In this document: positions 9,088 through 18,653 of the stretch, one piece after another | Layout of the letters: the number at the start of each line of letters is the position of its first letter | Position numbering within the stretch: the first letter of the stretch is position 1 | Assembly: GCA_944376225.1 (NCBI GenBank) | Contig: CALWBZ010000076.1 | Location: 1-63,088 of the forward strand | DNA length: 63,088 nucleotides | Source of the DNA: an uncultured Clostridia bacterium | GTDB taxonomy: Bacteria > Bacillota > Clostridia > Lachnospirales > Bianqueaceae | Direction: 5' to 3' | Translations under genes and position numbers: made by a program | Notes under the pieces: model-generated | What the model saw: only the letters and a program-made list of their open reading frames with translations | Told to the model about the DNA's origin: nothing | The model's database searches: none

Positions 9088-10314
9088 ATGAGAAGATATA
9101 TGATGATAATCTTTTTATTTACGTTTTTAGTGGGTGGTTGTCAATCATCGGAGAGGAAAGATTCTATATCCGGTGAGATGTCTCTTTTCGAAGAGACAGC
9201 AGACAACCTCTTTATGACGGAGGAATATCTGCCCGACTACGACGCGCAGAATCAGTTTTCGCGGTATAAGGATGCCGCAATTGTGGATAATATAATCTAT
9301 TTTAAGTGTGGAACGAATATGTGTTTCTATGATATGAACACAGAAACAGCGTCATTTCTATGCGATAAACCGGAATGTACGCATAGTACAGGATCTTGTA
9401 ATGCTTATTTTCAGGACTTGTGTGGTTTTTGTTATTATAATCAGAAGATATATTGGGTAGAAAAAAATGAGAATCATTATTACCTTGTTTCCATGAATCT
9501 AGATGGCTCAGATCATACGAGGGTACAGGAATTGCCAGAACCGTTTATGTTTTATGAATACAGTGCGGCTATGCGAATACATCGTGGATATGTGTATATG
9601 GCTGAAGTCCTAAATGAAGTTGAAATCGGACAGTCTTATAACCGATTGGTTCTCGCCAGAGTGAAACTGGGAGAAGAAAAGAGTGAACCGGAGACGATAA
9701 TCGATAAGAAAGGAGACGCGATTACAGGATATGATTTCTATATGAACTTCTGGGGGAATACAATGTATTTTTTAGAGAGGGATTATATCACAGAAGGAAA
9801 CAATAGAGGGATCGTCAGCATGTTGTATACCTATGATATTCATACAACAGAGGTAGAAAAGATATCTAAAGAGTTTTATGCGTCAGAGACACCCTCAGAC
9901 TTATTAATAACAGAAGATGGAATATTTGTTTCTATGTATTACTACGAAGATTCATCGGAGAATAGGTTTTATGACAAGAGAGTGCTGCAATTTAATCTGG
10001 AATCAGAAGAGTGGATGGAACTGGCGGAAATCCCATTTCTGGAGACAGGGGATCCGATGTTGTTAGAGAACAATCTCTTGGCGGCATCATGGGGATGGGA
10101 CACGCCTCGGAGTTTAATCGCGGATTATGAGGGGAATATTATACGAACATGCAATTTTCCCCTTTCAGAGACGCAGACCAATGTCAGCGTATATCCGCTG
10201 ATCGCGACGGAAGAGTACGTGATTTTTGACCTAAAGCCGATTGGCGAAGGGACGGAGTCCATTATACTGGTGCCCTTGGATCCGGAAGAGGAATTGCAGA
10301 TCTTATGTTCCTAA
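9088..10314 (+). CDS. Lipoprotein of unknown function, probable beta-propeller
   Basis: A 408-residue protein with a lipoprotein signal peptide ending in LVGGC (C18). The mature part has repeated short motifs of the kind IIYFKCGTNMCFYDMNTE, YYNQKIYWVE, YLVSMNLDGSDHTRV, IYFLERD-like and LLITEDGIFVSMYYYE, the pattern of DUF5050-like or YncE-like beta-propellers that sit on the cell surface. A cluster of four cysteines lies at about residues 95-125 (CDKPECTHSTGSC). It is AT-richer than its neighbours. The ribosome site is aaggagggg eight bases upstream. No enzymatic role can be inferred. Confidence 0.75.
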   Translation: MRRYMMIIFLFTFLVGGCQSSERKDSISGEMSLFEETADNLFMTEEYLPDYDAQNQFSRYKDAAIVDNIIYFKCGTNMCFYDMNTETASFLCDKPECTHSTGSCNAYFQDLCGFCYYNQKIYWVEKNENHYYLVSMNLDGSDHTRVQELPEPFMFYEYSAAMRIHRGYVYMAEVLNEVEIGQSYNRLVLARVKLGEEKSEPETIIDKKGDAITGYDFYMNFWGNTMYFLERDYITEGNNRGIVSMLYTYDIHTTEVEKISKEFYASETPSDLLITEDGIFVSMYYYEDSSENRFYDKRVLQFNLESEEWMELAEIPFLETGDPMLLENNLLAASWGWDTPRSLIADYEGNIIRTCNFPLSETQTNVSVYPLIATEEYVIFDLKPIGEGTESIILVPLDPEEELQILCS

Positions 10315-10360
10315 AGCAAACGGTCGTCGCTGAACGACGCGCGCAAACCGCCGGATTCTT

Positions 10361-10404
10361 GGCGCGGAGAACGAAAAAGAAGAAGTTTTTTCGTCCTCCG
10401 CGCC
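10361..10404. terminator. Inverted repeat between lipoprotein gene and rsmD, terminator-like
   Basis: Arms ggcgcggag (10361-10369) and ctccgcgcc (10396-10404), extended by an inner A-run/T-run pairing. It ends the lipoprotein transcript; the T-run lies inside the upper stem and only a short T-rich stretch (atcttt) follows the stem. Confidence 0.6.
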
Positions 10405-10423
10405 ATCTTTCTATAGAAAAGCC

Positions 10424-10451
10424 TTGACATTTTCTTAAAATCCGATAAAAT
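10424..10451 (+). promoter_or_regulatory. Predicted sigma-A promoter of the rsmD operon
   Basis: TTGACA (10424-10429), 16-base spacer, TAAAAT (10446-10451), 43 bases before the rsmD start. Confidence 0.75.
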
Positions 10452-10494
10452 GAAAATGAGCCAGAGTAGGCGAGAGAAACGGGAGGCGAAGAAC

Positions 10495-11061
10495 ATGCCA
10501 AGAATCATTGCAGGGTCTGCCAGAGGAATTCCGCTGATGGCGCCCGACGGGCTGGATACGCGCCCGACGGCGGATAGCCGGAAGGAAGCAATTTTTTCCA
10601 GCATCCAGTTCGATATCCCGGGCAGCCGTTTTCTGGATCTGTTCGCGGGCAGTGGGGCCGCCGGATTGGAGGCGCTCTCGCGGGGAGCTCAAAAGGCGGT
10701 TTTTGTGGAAGCCGCTCATAAGGCTGCCCTTTGCATCCGCCAGAACATGGAGAAAACCAAACTTTCGCAGGGTGCCCGCCTCTTGGAAGAGACGGCGGAA
10801 CAGGCGATTTTTCGGCTGGCCGAGGAGGGCGAGGTCTTTGATATCATCTTCATGGATCCGCCTTATCACAAGGGGTACGAGGAGCAGACGGTAAGGGCGG
10901 TTATAGAAAAAGGGTTGTTGGCAGAGGGTGGAAAACTTGTGGTGGAATCCGCGGCGGATACGGACTTTAACGTGCCGGAATCGCTAAAGGTCATGAAGGA
11001 AAAAATCTACCGTACCACAAAGTTCACGCTGCTGACGCGGAGTCAAGGAGAGTGTGAGTGA
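10495..11061 (+). CDS. rsmD: 16S rRNA (guanine-966-N2)-methyltransferase RsmD
   Basis: A 188-residue SAM-dependent methyltransferase. The start at 10495 has gggaggcgaagaac before it; the earlier in-frame ATG at 10450 overlaps the -10 box. Motif FLDLFAGSGAAGLEALSRG binds SAM and DPPY at about residues 120-123 is the catalytic N6/N2-methyltransferase motif. The N-terminal RIIAGSARG...TRPTADSRKEAIFS is diagnostic of the family. It methylates the 2-amino group of G966 (E. coli numbering) in 16S rRNA during 30S assembly. Its stop overlaps the coaD start, the arrangement seen in Bacillus (ylbH-coaD). Confidence 0.95.
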   Translation: MPRIIAGSARGIPLMAPDGLDTRPTADSRKEAIFSSIQFDIPGSRFLDLFAGSGAAGLEALSRGAQKAVFVEAAHKAALCIRQNMEKTKLSQGARLLEETAEQAIFRLAEEGEVFDIIFMDPPYHKGYEEQTVRAVIEKGLLAEGGKLVVESAADTDFNVPESLKVMKEKIYRTTKFTLLTRSQGECE

Positions 11062-11570
11062 TTAAATATGTATATCCGGGTAGTTTTGACCCGCTGACCA
11101 AGGGCCATGTGGATATCATCGAGCGGGGAGCGAAGCTGGCGGATCGTTTAATTGTAGGAATTTTGATGAACGCGACCAAACAGCCCATGTTTACGCTCAA
11201 GGAAAGGATCCGAATCATCGAGGCGGGGATCGGGCATGTGCCCAATGTGGACATCATCCCCTTTGACGGACTGTTGGTAGATTTTCTAAAACAACAGGAC
11301 GCCAGAACGGTGGTGCGGGGCCTGCGGGCGGTGTCGGATTTCGAGTATGAGCTGCAAATGGCGCAGGCCAACCGGAATCTGTATCCGGAGATGGAGACGA
11401 TTTTCCTTTGTACCAATGTAGAATATTCATTCATCAGTTCTACGGTGGTTAAGGATATATTGCGGCACGGGGGCGACATCAGCCACCTGGTGCCTATGGA
11501 GTCCATTCACATCATTGAGAAAATTTTAGGAGGTAAGGAAAATGGCAGTGGATCGGCAGATGGAAATTGA
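11058..11570 (+). CDS. coaD: Pantetheine-phosphate adenylyltransferase CoaD
   Basis: A 170-residue nucleotidyltransferase that adenylates 4'-phosphopantetheine, the penultimate step of coenzyme A synthesis. YPGSFDPLTKGH (the H-x-G-H-type nucleotide site), RGLRAVSDFEYE and ISSTVVKDI are family signatures. It begins at a GTG overlapping the rsmD stop (GTGA), which fixes the start. About ten C-terminal residues (GKENGSGSADGN) extend past the conserved core and overlap the next gene by 29 bases. Confidence 0.97.
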   Translation: MIKYVYPGSFDPLTKGHVDIIERGAKLADRLIVGILMNATKQPMFTLKERIRIIEAGIGHVPNVDIIPFDGLLVDFLKQQDARTVVRGLRAVSDFEYELQMAQANRNLYPEMETIFLCTNVEYSFISSTVVKDILRHGGDISHLVPMESIHIIEKILGGKENGSGSADGN

Positions 11571-12102
11571 GGATATGCTCGCGTCAATCGATGAGATTTT
11601 GGAGCAGAGTAAGTCCGTTCCCTTCAGTGATAAAGTGATGGTGGAGCGGAGCGAGATCATGGAGATCACCAAAGAGATCCGGCTGCGTCTTCCTACGGAG
11701 ATCGAGCAGTCCAAGTGGGTGCTGGAGGAGAAGAACCGGATTCTGGCGGACGCGCAGAAGGAAGCGGAGGAGAAGATCGCCCAGGCCGAAGAGGAGCGCA
11801 ACAACATGATCAACGAGCACGAGGTGACCAAGCGCGCCTATCAGCAGGCGGAGGAGATCGTAGAGGCTTCCAAGAAGGTGGCGCGGGACATGAAGATCGG
11901 TGCTAAGGAATACGCGGACGAACTCCTGCAGCAGGTGGACGAGCAGATGAAGAGAATGGGAGAGTTCACCTCCGGCTCGGTAGAGGGAATCATGAAAGAG
12001 TACCAGCAGCGGGTACAGAGTTTTAACGCGGGCTTGGAGCAGAAGCGCCAGATCCTGCAGCAGAATCGTAAGGAGCTGAACGTCAATCGTTCCAATAACT
12101 GA
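11542..12102 (+). CDS. Coiled-coil protein resembling ATP synthase subunit B/H-type proteins
   Basis: A 186-residue, highly charged, almost wholly helical protein. The stretch at about residues 55-125 (EKNRILADAQKEAEEKIAQA and on) is a long coiled coil like those annotated as vacuolar-type ATPase subunit H or DivIVA/GrpE-like proteins. It has no membrane segment or enzyme motif. It overlaps the end of coaD by 29 bases and sits where many clostridia carry such a gene in the rsmD-coaD-ylbJ block. It is probably a cytoplasmic structural protein, not a true ATPase subunit. Confidence 0.75.
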   Translation: MAVDRQMEIEDMLASIDEILEQSKSVPFSDKVMVERSEIMEITKEIRLRLPTEIEQSKWVLEEKNRILADAQKEAEEKIAQAEEERNNMINEHEVTKRAYQQAEEIVEASKKVARDMKIGAKEYADELLQQVDEQMKRMGEFTSGSVEGIMKEYQQRVQSFNAGLEQKRQILQQNRKELNVNRSNN

Positions 12103-12167
12103 CGGAGCGGTGCGCCATTCGGCGTATCCCATCAAACTCGCCTTCCTGAGAAAGGCATAAAAGCAGC

Positions 12168-12211
12168 ATCCCCCGAATATTTCTGTAATAGAAAGGTTCG
12201 GGGGATTTTTG
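12168..12211 (+). terminator. Terminator-like hairpin overlapping the ylbJ ribosome site
   Basis: Arms atcccccgaa (12168-12177) and ttcgggggat (12197-12206) with a T-run ending two bases before the ylbJ ATG. The right arm contains the only purine-rich stretch that could serve as the ribosome site. Confidence 0.8.
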
Positions 12212-12212
12212 T

Positions 12213-13067
12213 ATGGGAAGGATGGTTCTCGCGGCGTTATTGGCCGTGCTCATGCTGGTCTTTCCGCAGATTACGCTGCAAGGGGCTTCAGAAGGGCTTC
12301 GGCTGTGGTTTCAAAATGTGCTGCCGGCGCAGTTCCCTTTTATGGTCTGTATTTTGCGCCTGATGAAGAATGGCCTGGGCAGAGGAAACGCTTCGGCGCC
12401 GTCTCTTTTTCTCACGGGCCTTTTGTCCGGTTATCCCGGCGGCGCCAAAAGTATAGAGGTGCTGTACCGTCAGGGACAGATCAGCGTGGAGCGGCTGCAA
12501 TGGCTGATGAGCTTTTGCAACAATTCGGGCCCCCTTTTTATTGTGGGAACCATCGGAATCGGCATCTTCGGCTCCGCGGATATAGGGTACCGGATCCTCA
12601 TTACTCATCTTGGAGCGGCAGTGATCTGCGGATGTCTCTTTAGCCTTTGGGGACGGGGCGAGGCATTTCCCGTAAAAGAAGGATTTCGTCCCGAGGAGGA
12701 GAGCTTCGGGGCCCAGCTGGGATCCTGTGTCACGGAAACCGCCTCCGTCATGATCATGGTGGGCGGCTTTATGATGCTGTATTGCGTTCTCATCCGGCTT
12801 TGTTCCAGGCTGTGGCCGGGGCCTTCCTATTTGTATGGCCTATTAGAAATGACCAATGGGGCCGCCCGGCTGGCGAGCCTGCCCAAGCGGTGGTCGGTGC
12901 CTCTAGTGGGGGCCCTGATCAGTATGGGCGGCTTCTGTGTGTATTCGCAGACCTGTACGGTTCTTGAGCATACGCCCTTTTCGGGAATGAGATATCTGCT
13001 GGCCAAGAGCGCACAGGGGATCCTGTGCGGGGGAATGCTCTTTGTCTGGGGGATTCTCGCGGATTAG
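12213..13067 (+). CDS. ylbJ: YlbJ-like sporulation/nucleoside-recognition membrane protein (short)
   Basis: A 284-residue integral membrane protein with about seven hydrophobic segments. The N-terminal EGLRLWFQNVLPAQFPFMV followed by LLSGYPGGAK and SFCNNSGPLFI matches the YlbJ family, which contains gate/nucleoside-recognition repeats. Position after rsmD and coaD supports the name. It is much shorter than the roughly 400-residue Bacillus protein; the loss appears to be in the middle and C-terminal part, and the frame shows no sign of a break. In Bacillus, ylbJ is a mother-cell sporulation gene; its biochemical role is unknown. The start directly after a terminator hairpin is unusual. Confidence 0.8.
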   Translation: MGRMVLAALLAVLMLVFPQITLQGASEGLRLWFQNVLPAQFPFMVCILRLMKNGLGRGNASAPSLFLTGLLSGYPGGAKSIEVLYRQGQISVERLQWLMSFCNNSGPLFIVGTIGIGIFGSADIGYRILITHLGAAVICGCLFSLWGRGEAFPVKEGFRPEEESFGAQLGSCVTETASVMIMVGGFMMLYCVLIRLCSRLWPGPSYLYGLLEMTNGAARLASLPKRWSVPLVGALISMGGFCVYSQTCTVLEHTPFSGMRYLLAKSAQGILCGGMLFVWGILAD

Positions 13068-13143
13068 GGCTTGATTTTTGCGGGGAAATGTGGTATTCTC
13101 TTGAGGATAGGCCATGACGCCACGGAATATTCGAAGATCGTTT

Positions 13144-13172
13144 TTCTTTTGGCCATAAACCTATGATACAAT
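13144..13172 (+). promoter_or_regulatory. Possible extended -10 promoter of the foldase gene
   Basis: TGATACAAT at 13164-13172 is an extended -10 element; the -35 region (ttcttt, 13144-13149) is poor. It lies 28 bases before the ATG at 13201. A second candidate is TTGATT/TATTCT at 13071-13099. Confidence 0.4.
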
Positions 13173-13200
13173 TTCTCAAAATGCGGGAGAGGATGATAGA

Positions 13201-14745
13201 ATGAGCGAAGAACAGGATAAGTTCGAAAAGCGCAAGCAAGAAGCGCAAAAGAGGAAGAAAAAGCTTCAGAAGATGCAAAATTCCAAGATCAAACCCAGGA
13301 CGAAACACGCCCTGGCGATCGCCGGCGGATCTTTAGCGGCCATCGTGCTGGTGGTGGCGCTGATCTTTGCCAACGCCGGGTTTACCCGCAGGATGGTGAC
13401 GGCGGTAGAGGTAGGCGACAAGAAGGTGAGCGCGGCGGAATACAGTTATTATTACATTCAGCAGGCGATCAGCACCTATAATACCTATACGCAGATGTTC
13501 GGGTCAAGCTATGCCCCCTTCGACACGGGAAAGTCGCTGGATAAGCAGGCGTATTCGGACACCCAGAGCTGGGCGGATTATCTGAGCGCAAACGCGCTGT
13601 CCGCGGTGCGGGGCATCAAGACGTTGGTGTCCGCCGCCGAGGCCGAGGGCTTTACGATGTCCGAAGAGGGAACGGCGAGCGTGGAGCAGACCATGCAGAC
13701 GCTCAAGACTTACGCGGACAGTTCGGGCATGACCCTGAATCGTTATTTGTCAGAGGTGTACGGCCTGGGAATGAATGAAGATCTGATGCGCCAGACGCAG
13801 ATGGAATACCAGTTGGCCCTGGAGTATGAGGAGGCCCTCAGAGACCGTCCCGAATACACGGAGGAGGAACTGGAGGACTACTATCAGAATACCGTCCACG
13901 ATTCTTATACTTACGTGGATCTGCGGTATTACGAATTCGCCCAGGAAGAGGCCGGCGACGATTCCGAAGGGAAGACCCTGGAAGAGGCCAAGGCAGAGGC
14001 CGAGGATTTCATCAGCGATATCAACAGCGCGACGGATTATGCCCGCAAGATCAAGGTGCTTCTCAAGGCAGAAGCCCAGGCTGATGAGGATGAAGAGGAC
14101 GAGGATGAGGAGATTACCGACAACACGGAGCGCGTCGGCGTATCGGTTTCGTCCTTAAAGAATGTCGATGAGAAGCTTGCGGAATGGGCGTTCGCCGAAG
14201 GACGGGCCGAGGGCGACGTGGAAGTCGTGGAAAACGAGGACGGCACCGGATACTACGCCGTCTACATGGTAAAGAGCGCGTACCGCAACGATTACAATAC
14301 GGTCAACATGCGTCAGATCTATGTGGAGGTAGAGGATACTTCCGACGAGGAAGAGATGGCGGAGGCTAAGACCCGGGCGGAGGAACTCTTGAGCCAGTGG
14401 CAGGATGGGGAAGCGACGGAAGAAAGCTTCGCGGCCCTGGCGGACGAGGAATCCGATCTGAGCGTAGAGGGCGGTCTGTATGAACAGATGGCCAAGGGTG
14501 AAGGAGAGATCACGGACTGGCTGTTCGACGAGAGCCGACAGGCCGGGGACGCGGCGGTGCTGGAATCTTCCGGCGGCTATCATGTGGTCTACTATATCGG
14601 ACAGGGCGATCCGTACTGGATGGTACAGGTGGAGTCCGCGAAGCGCTCGGCGGATTACAGCGATACGTACGCCAAGCTGGAGGAACAGTATCCCGTGACC
14701 GAGCATAGTCTGGGCATGTGGCTTCGTTCCGAACCTTTCCGTTAA
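13201..14745 (+). CDS. Membrane-anchored PrsA/SurA-like peptidylprolyl isomerase
   Basis: A 514-residue protein with a very basic cytoplasmic N-terminus (KRKQEAQKRKKKLQK), one membrane anchor at about residues 38-58, and a long extracytoplasmic part. Residues 70-300 form a SurA_N-like helical chaperone region, interrupted by an acidic stretch at about 290-303 (EAQADEDEEDEDEE), and residues 370-480 look like a parvulin (rotamase) domain (TRAEELLSQW...ESFAALADEESD...GGLYEQ...SGGYHVVYYIG). It probably helps fold exported proteins at the outer membrane face. It lacks the lipobox of classical PrsA. The neighbour tmcAL follows 62 bases later on the same strand. Confidence 0.85.
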   Translation: MSEEQDKFEKRKQEAQKRKKKLQKMQNSKIKPRTKHALAIAGGSLAAIVLVVALIFANAGFTRRMVTAVEVGDKKVSAAEYSYYYIQQAISTYNTYTQMFGSSYAPFDTGKSLDKQAYSDTQSWADYLSANALSAVRGIKTLVSAAEAEGFTMSEEGTASVEQTMQTLKTYADSSGMTLNRYLSEVYGLGMNEDLMRQTQMEYQLALEYEEALRDRPEYTEEELEDYYQNTVHDSYTYVDLRYYEFAQEEAGDDSEGKTLEEAKAEAEDFISDINSATDYARKIKVLLKAEAQADEDEEDEDEEITDNTERVGVSVSSLKNVDEKLAEWAFAEGRAEGDVEVVENEDGTGYYAVYMVKSAYRNDYNTVNMRQIYVEVEDTSDEEEMAEAKTRAEELLSQWQDGEATEESFAALADEESDLSVEGGLYEQMAKGEGEITDWLFDESRQAGDAAVLESSGGYHVVYYIGQGDPYWMVQVESAKRSADYSDTYAKLEEQYPVTEHSLGMWLRSEPFR

Positions 14746-14807
14746 AATATGAAATGATTTTGAGAGGCTGTCGCGGGGACGCGGCAGCTTCTTTATTAGG
14801 AGAAGCC

Positions 14808-16028
14808 ATGCGTGTATTAGGAATTATTTGTGAGTACAACCCTCTTCATAACGGTCATGCCTATCAGATGAGGCAGGGCATGGAAAGAAGCGGGGCGGAC
14901 GCGGTGGTATGCGTGATGAGCGGGCACTACACCCAGCGTGGAGAGCCGGCGATCACGGACAAATGGACGAGGGCGAGGATGGCCCTTTCGGCGGGGGCGG
15001 ATCTGGTGATCGAGATTCCCACCCTGTATGCCATGAGCGGAGCGGAGAGCTTTGCCAGGGCGGGTGTAAAACTCTTATTGGAGGCGGGGGCGGACATTCT
15101 TTCTTTCGGGTGCGAGGCGGGAGAGGAGCCGGAGCTTCGGGCGTTGGCGGATCTTTTTCATCGGGAACCGGAGGAATATCGCAGGAATCTGCGGGCCGGC
15201 CTGGACGCGGGAGAAAGCTACAGCGTATCCCGAATGAAGGCGGCGGAGGCCTATGTTCCCGGGGCCGAAGAGATCCTTAGACAGAGCGGATCGATCCTGG
15301 GAATCGAATACCTGAAGGCGCTTGTAAGGGCCGGAAGGGCGGATTTTCCGACCGTCATGGTGAAAAGAAGGGGGGCGGGACACCGAGACGAGGAGAGTCT
15401 CGGGCCCTACGCCTCGGCGAGCGGGATACGCAAAGCCTTTCGGCAAGGGAAAATGCTCGATGAGGCCATGCCTGCGGAGGCGGCCGAGATCTGGAGAGAA
15501 GCCGTCGCGAAGGGGAATTATTCCGCCCGAGGGGACTTATGGAAAGAGATGCTCTATTGGCGGCTTACGGAGCTTGGGCCCCATCGCCTCAGCAAGACCC
15601 CGGAGGTGGGAGAAGGTCTGGAATATCGGATCCTAAAGGCGGCGGAAGAAGATCTAACCTGGGATGAACTCGTGAGCAGGATCCTGTCCAAACGATATCC
15701 CGCCTCGCGGATCCGACGGGGCCTGATGAATCTGTGTCTTGGCATCACGGAGGAGAGTCGGGCCCGGGCCCATTGGGAGGAAGGACCCGGATATCTGCGT
15801 GTGCTGGCCATCGGCCCCCGGGGAGGGGAGCTGCTTCGCGGGATTCGTCGGGAAAGCGGTTTGCCGATCCTCACGAGACCGGCCAGACAGCTTGCGGAAC
15901 TGACGGAGGGAGCCGCCTATATGTTTCGGGAGGAGACGCGCCTAACCGACGTCTACGCCCGATTCCTGGCCAATCCGAAGCTCAGGAGGCGGGGATTAGA
16001 GTACAAAAATGAAATCGCAAAAAATTAG
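14808..16028 (+). CDS. tmcAL: tRNA(Met) cytidine acetate ligase TmcAL (YlbM family)
   Basis: A 406-residue protein whose start at 14808 follows attaggagaagcc; an upstream in-frame ATG at 14718 lies inside the foldase gene. GIICEYNPLHNGHAYQM at residues 4-20 is the HxGH nucleotidyltransferase site diagnostic of the family, followed by VMSGHYTQRGEPA and KAFRQGK. TmcAL uses acetate and ATP to make N4-acetylcytidine at the wobble base of elongator tRNA-Met. The Bacillus homologue ylbM sits in the same neighbourhood as ylbH-coaD-ylbJ. No terminator follows its stop codon; an A-rich tract begins there. Confidence 0.95.
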   Translation: MRVLGIICEYNPLHNGHAYQMRQGMERSGADAVVCVMSGHYTQRGEPAITDKWTRARMALSAGADLVIEIPTLYAMSGAESFARAGVKLLLEAGADILSFGCEAGEEPELRALADLFHREPEEYRRNLRAGLDAGESYSVSRMKAAEAYVPGAEEILRQSGSILGIEYLKALVRAGRADFPTVMVKRRGAGHRDEESLGPYASASGIRKAFRQGKMLDEAMPAEAAEIWREAVAKGNYSARGDLWKEMLYWRLTELGPHRLSKTPEVGEGLEYRILKAAEEDLTWDELVSRILSKRYPASRIRRGLMNLCLGITEESRARAHWEEGPGYLRVLAIGPRGGELLRGIRRESGLPILTRPARQLAELTEGAAYMFREETRLTDVYARFLANPKLRRRGLEYKNEIAKN

Positions 16029-16082
16029 AAAAGAAGAGAAAACAAAAGAAAATATGAGAAAATAATAGAAAACGAAACGAAA
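16027..16082 (+). repeat. Phased A-tracts (AGAAAA every 10 bases) upstream of groESL
   Basis: AGAAAA occurs at 16027, 16037, 16047, 16057 and 16067, exactly ten bases apart, with a further A-run at 16080-16082. Phased A-tracts of this kind bend DNA. The array starts in the tmcAL stop codon and ends 27 bases before the groESL -35 box. Confidence 0.85.
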
Positions 16083-16108
16083 CGGGTGAAATTAAAAGAA
16101 AACGAAAG

Positions 16109-16137
16109 TTGCCTATAAGGGGTCAAGTGAGTAAACT
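16109..16137 (+). promoter_or_regulatory. Predicted sigma-A promoter of groESL
   Basis: TTGCCT (16109-16114), 17-base spacer, TAAACT (16132-16137). The expected transcript start lies at the left edge of the CIRCE element, the usual arrangement for HrcA control. Confidence 0.7.
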
Positions 16138-16145
16138 ATATGCTG

Positions 16146-16172
16146 TTAGCACTCGAGGATATGGAGTGCTAA
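16146..16172 (+). promoter_or_regulatory. CIRCE operator (HrcA binding site)
   Basis: TTAGCACTC (16146-16154), nine-base spacer, GAGTGCTAA (16164-16172): a perfect match to the consensus inverted repeat bound by the heat-shock repressor HrcA. It lies in the 5' leader of groES. Confidence 0.98.
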
Positions 16173-16237
16173 CAAGAAGAAAAGAATTCATGCAAGAGAG
16201 CCGGTCAGCCGGCGGCGCATTCAAGGAGGTAATGGAT

Positions 16238-16525
16238 ATGAAGTTGGTGCCTTTGGGCGATAAGATCGTCTTAAAGCAGCTGGAAGCGATGGAGACGACG
16301 AAGGGCGGTATTATCCTGACGACGCAGTCCCAGGAGAAGCCTCAGGAAGCCGAGGTAATCGCGGTAGGACCTGGCGGTGTGGTAGACGGCAATGAAGTCG
16401 CGATGGAAGTGGAGCCGGGCGATAAGGTGATCTATTCTAAATACGCGGGAACCACCGTTAAGCTGGAAGATACCGAGTATATCATCGTGAAGCAGAGCGA
16501 TATTCTGGCGATTGTAGAAGACTGA
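16238..16525 (+). CDS. groES: Co-chaperonin GroES
   Basis: A 95-residue co-chaperonin. The ATG at 16238 is seven bases from aaggaggt; the in-frame ATG at 16232 is too close. MKLVPLGDKIVLK at the N-terminus, the mobile loop region ETTKGGIILTTQSQEKPQ and the KYAGTTVKLEDTEYIIVKQSDILAIVE C-terminal block define the family. It forms the heptameric lid of GroEL. It is the first gene of the HrcA-controlled groESL operon, 28 bases before groEL. Confidence 0.98.
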   Translation: MKLVPLGDKIVLKQLEAMETTKGGIILTTQSQEKPQEAEVIAVGPGGVVDGNEVAMEVEPGDKVIYSKYAGTTVKLEDTEYIIVKQSDILAIVED

Positions 16526-16529
16526 TTGA

Positions 16530-18182
<1,653 letters not shown>

Positions 18183-18198
18183 TTCATAAAACCAAGAT

Positions 18199-18233
18199 CG
18201 GGACGCTGTCTTTTGGCAGCGTCCCGTTTTTTT
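18199..18233 (+). terminator. Intrinsic terminator of groESL
   Basis: Stem cgggacgctg (18199-18208) with cagcgtcccg (18217-18226) followed by seven T. Confidence 0.95.
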
Positions 18234-18251
18234 GGAACGGATTTTGAACAT

Positions 18252-18277
18252 AAAAAAACCTTGCGGAAACCGCAAGG
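18252..18277 (-). terminator. Intrinsic terminator of the tRNA-Glu/tRNA-Cys transcript
   Basis: On the minus strand, stem ccttgcgg, loop of three, ccgcaagg, then seven T. Confidence 0.9.
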
Positions 18278-18286
18278 AAATAAGAA

Positions 18287-18356
18287 GGCGTCACCCAGAT
18301 TTGAACTGGGGGTGAAGGTGTTGCAGACCTCTGCCTTACCACTTGGCTATGACGCC
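18287..18356 (-). tRNA. tRNA-Cys (anticodon GCA)
   Basis: Minus-strand cloverleaf: acceptor GGCGTCA/TGACGCC, D arm GCC...GGC, anticodon stem GAGGT/ACCTT with loop holding GCA, T arm CCCAG-TTCAAAT-CTGGG. CCA is not encoded. It is three bases from tRNA-Glu and cotranscribed with it. Confidence 0.95.
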
Positions 18357-18359
18357 GGA

Positions 18360-18431
18360 TGACCCGTGGGAGAATCGAACTCCCGTTACCGCCGTGAAAG
18401 GGCGATGTCTTAACCGCTTGACCAACGGGCC
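18360..18431 (-). tRNA. tRNA-Glu (anticodon TTC)
   Basis: Minus-strand cloverleaf: acceptor GGCCCGT/ACGGGTC plus discriminator A, anticodon loop CTTTCAC, T arm CGGGA-GTTCGATT-CTCCC-type. First gene of the two-tRNA transcript. Confidence 0.95.
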
Positions 18432-18459
18432 ATAGTGCTCTCTCAAAGAGCCGGTTATT

Positions 18460-18488
18460 ATTCTACCATGATAGGGATGAAAAGTCAA
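18460..18488 (-). promoter_or_regulatory. Predicted promoter of the tRNA operon
   Basis: Minus strand TTGACT (18488-18483), 17-base spacer, TAGAAT (18465-18460), about 29 bases before tRNA-Glu. Confidence 0.75.
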
Positions 18489-18579
18489 TCATTTTTTTGA
18501 AAAAGATCGGAAAAATTTTGCGGCCTGGGAGCAAGGGGCAGGATGGACAAATTTCTCCATATAAATCATACATTTGTTC

Positions 18580-18608
18580 TTGCATTTTTGGCAATTTCAA
18601 TGTATAGT
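18580..18608 (+). promoter_or_regulatory. Predicted sigma-A promoter of the 130-residue protein gene
   Basis: TTGCAT (18580-18585), 17-base spacer, TATAGT (18603-18608), 45 bases before the ATG at 18654. Confidence 0.7.
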
Positions 18609-18653
18609 ATGAGTAGGAATTGTGATGATATGTATGAGCAAAGGAGGTGCGGT

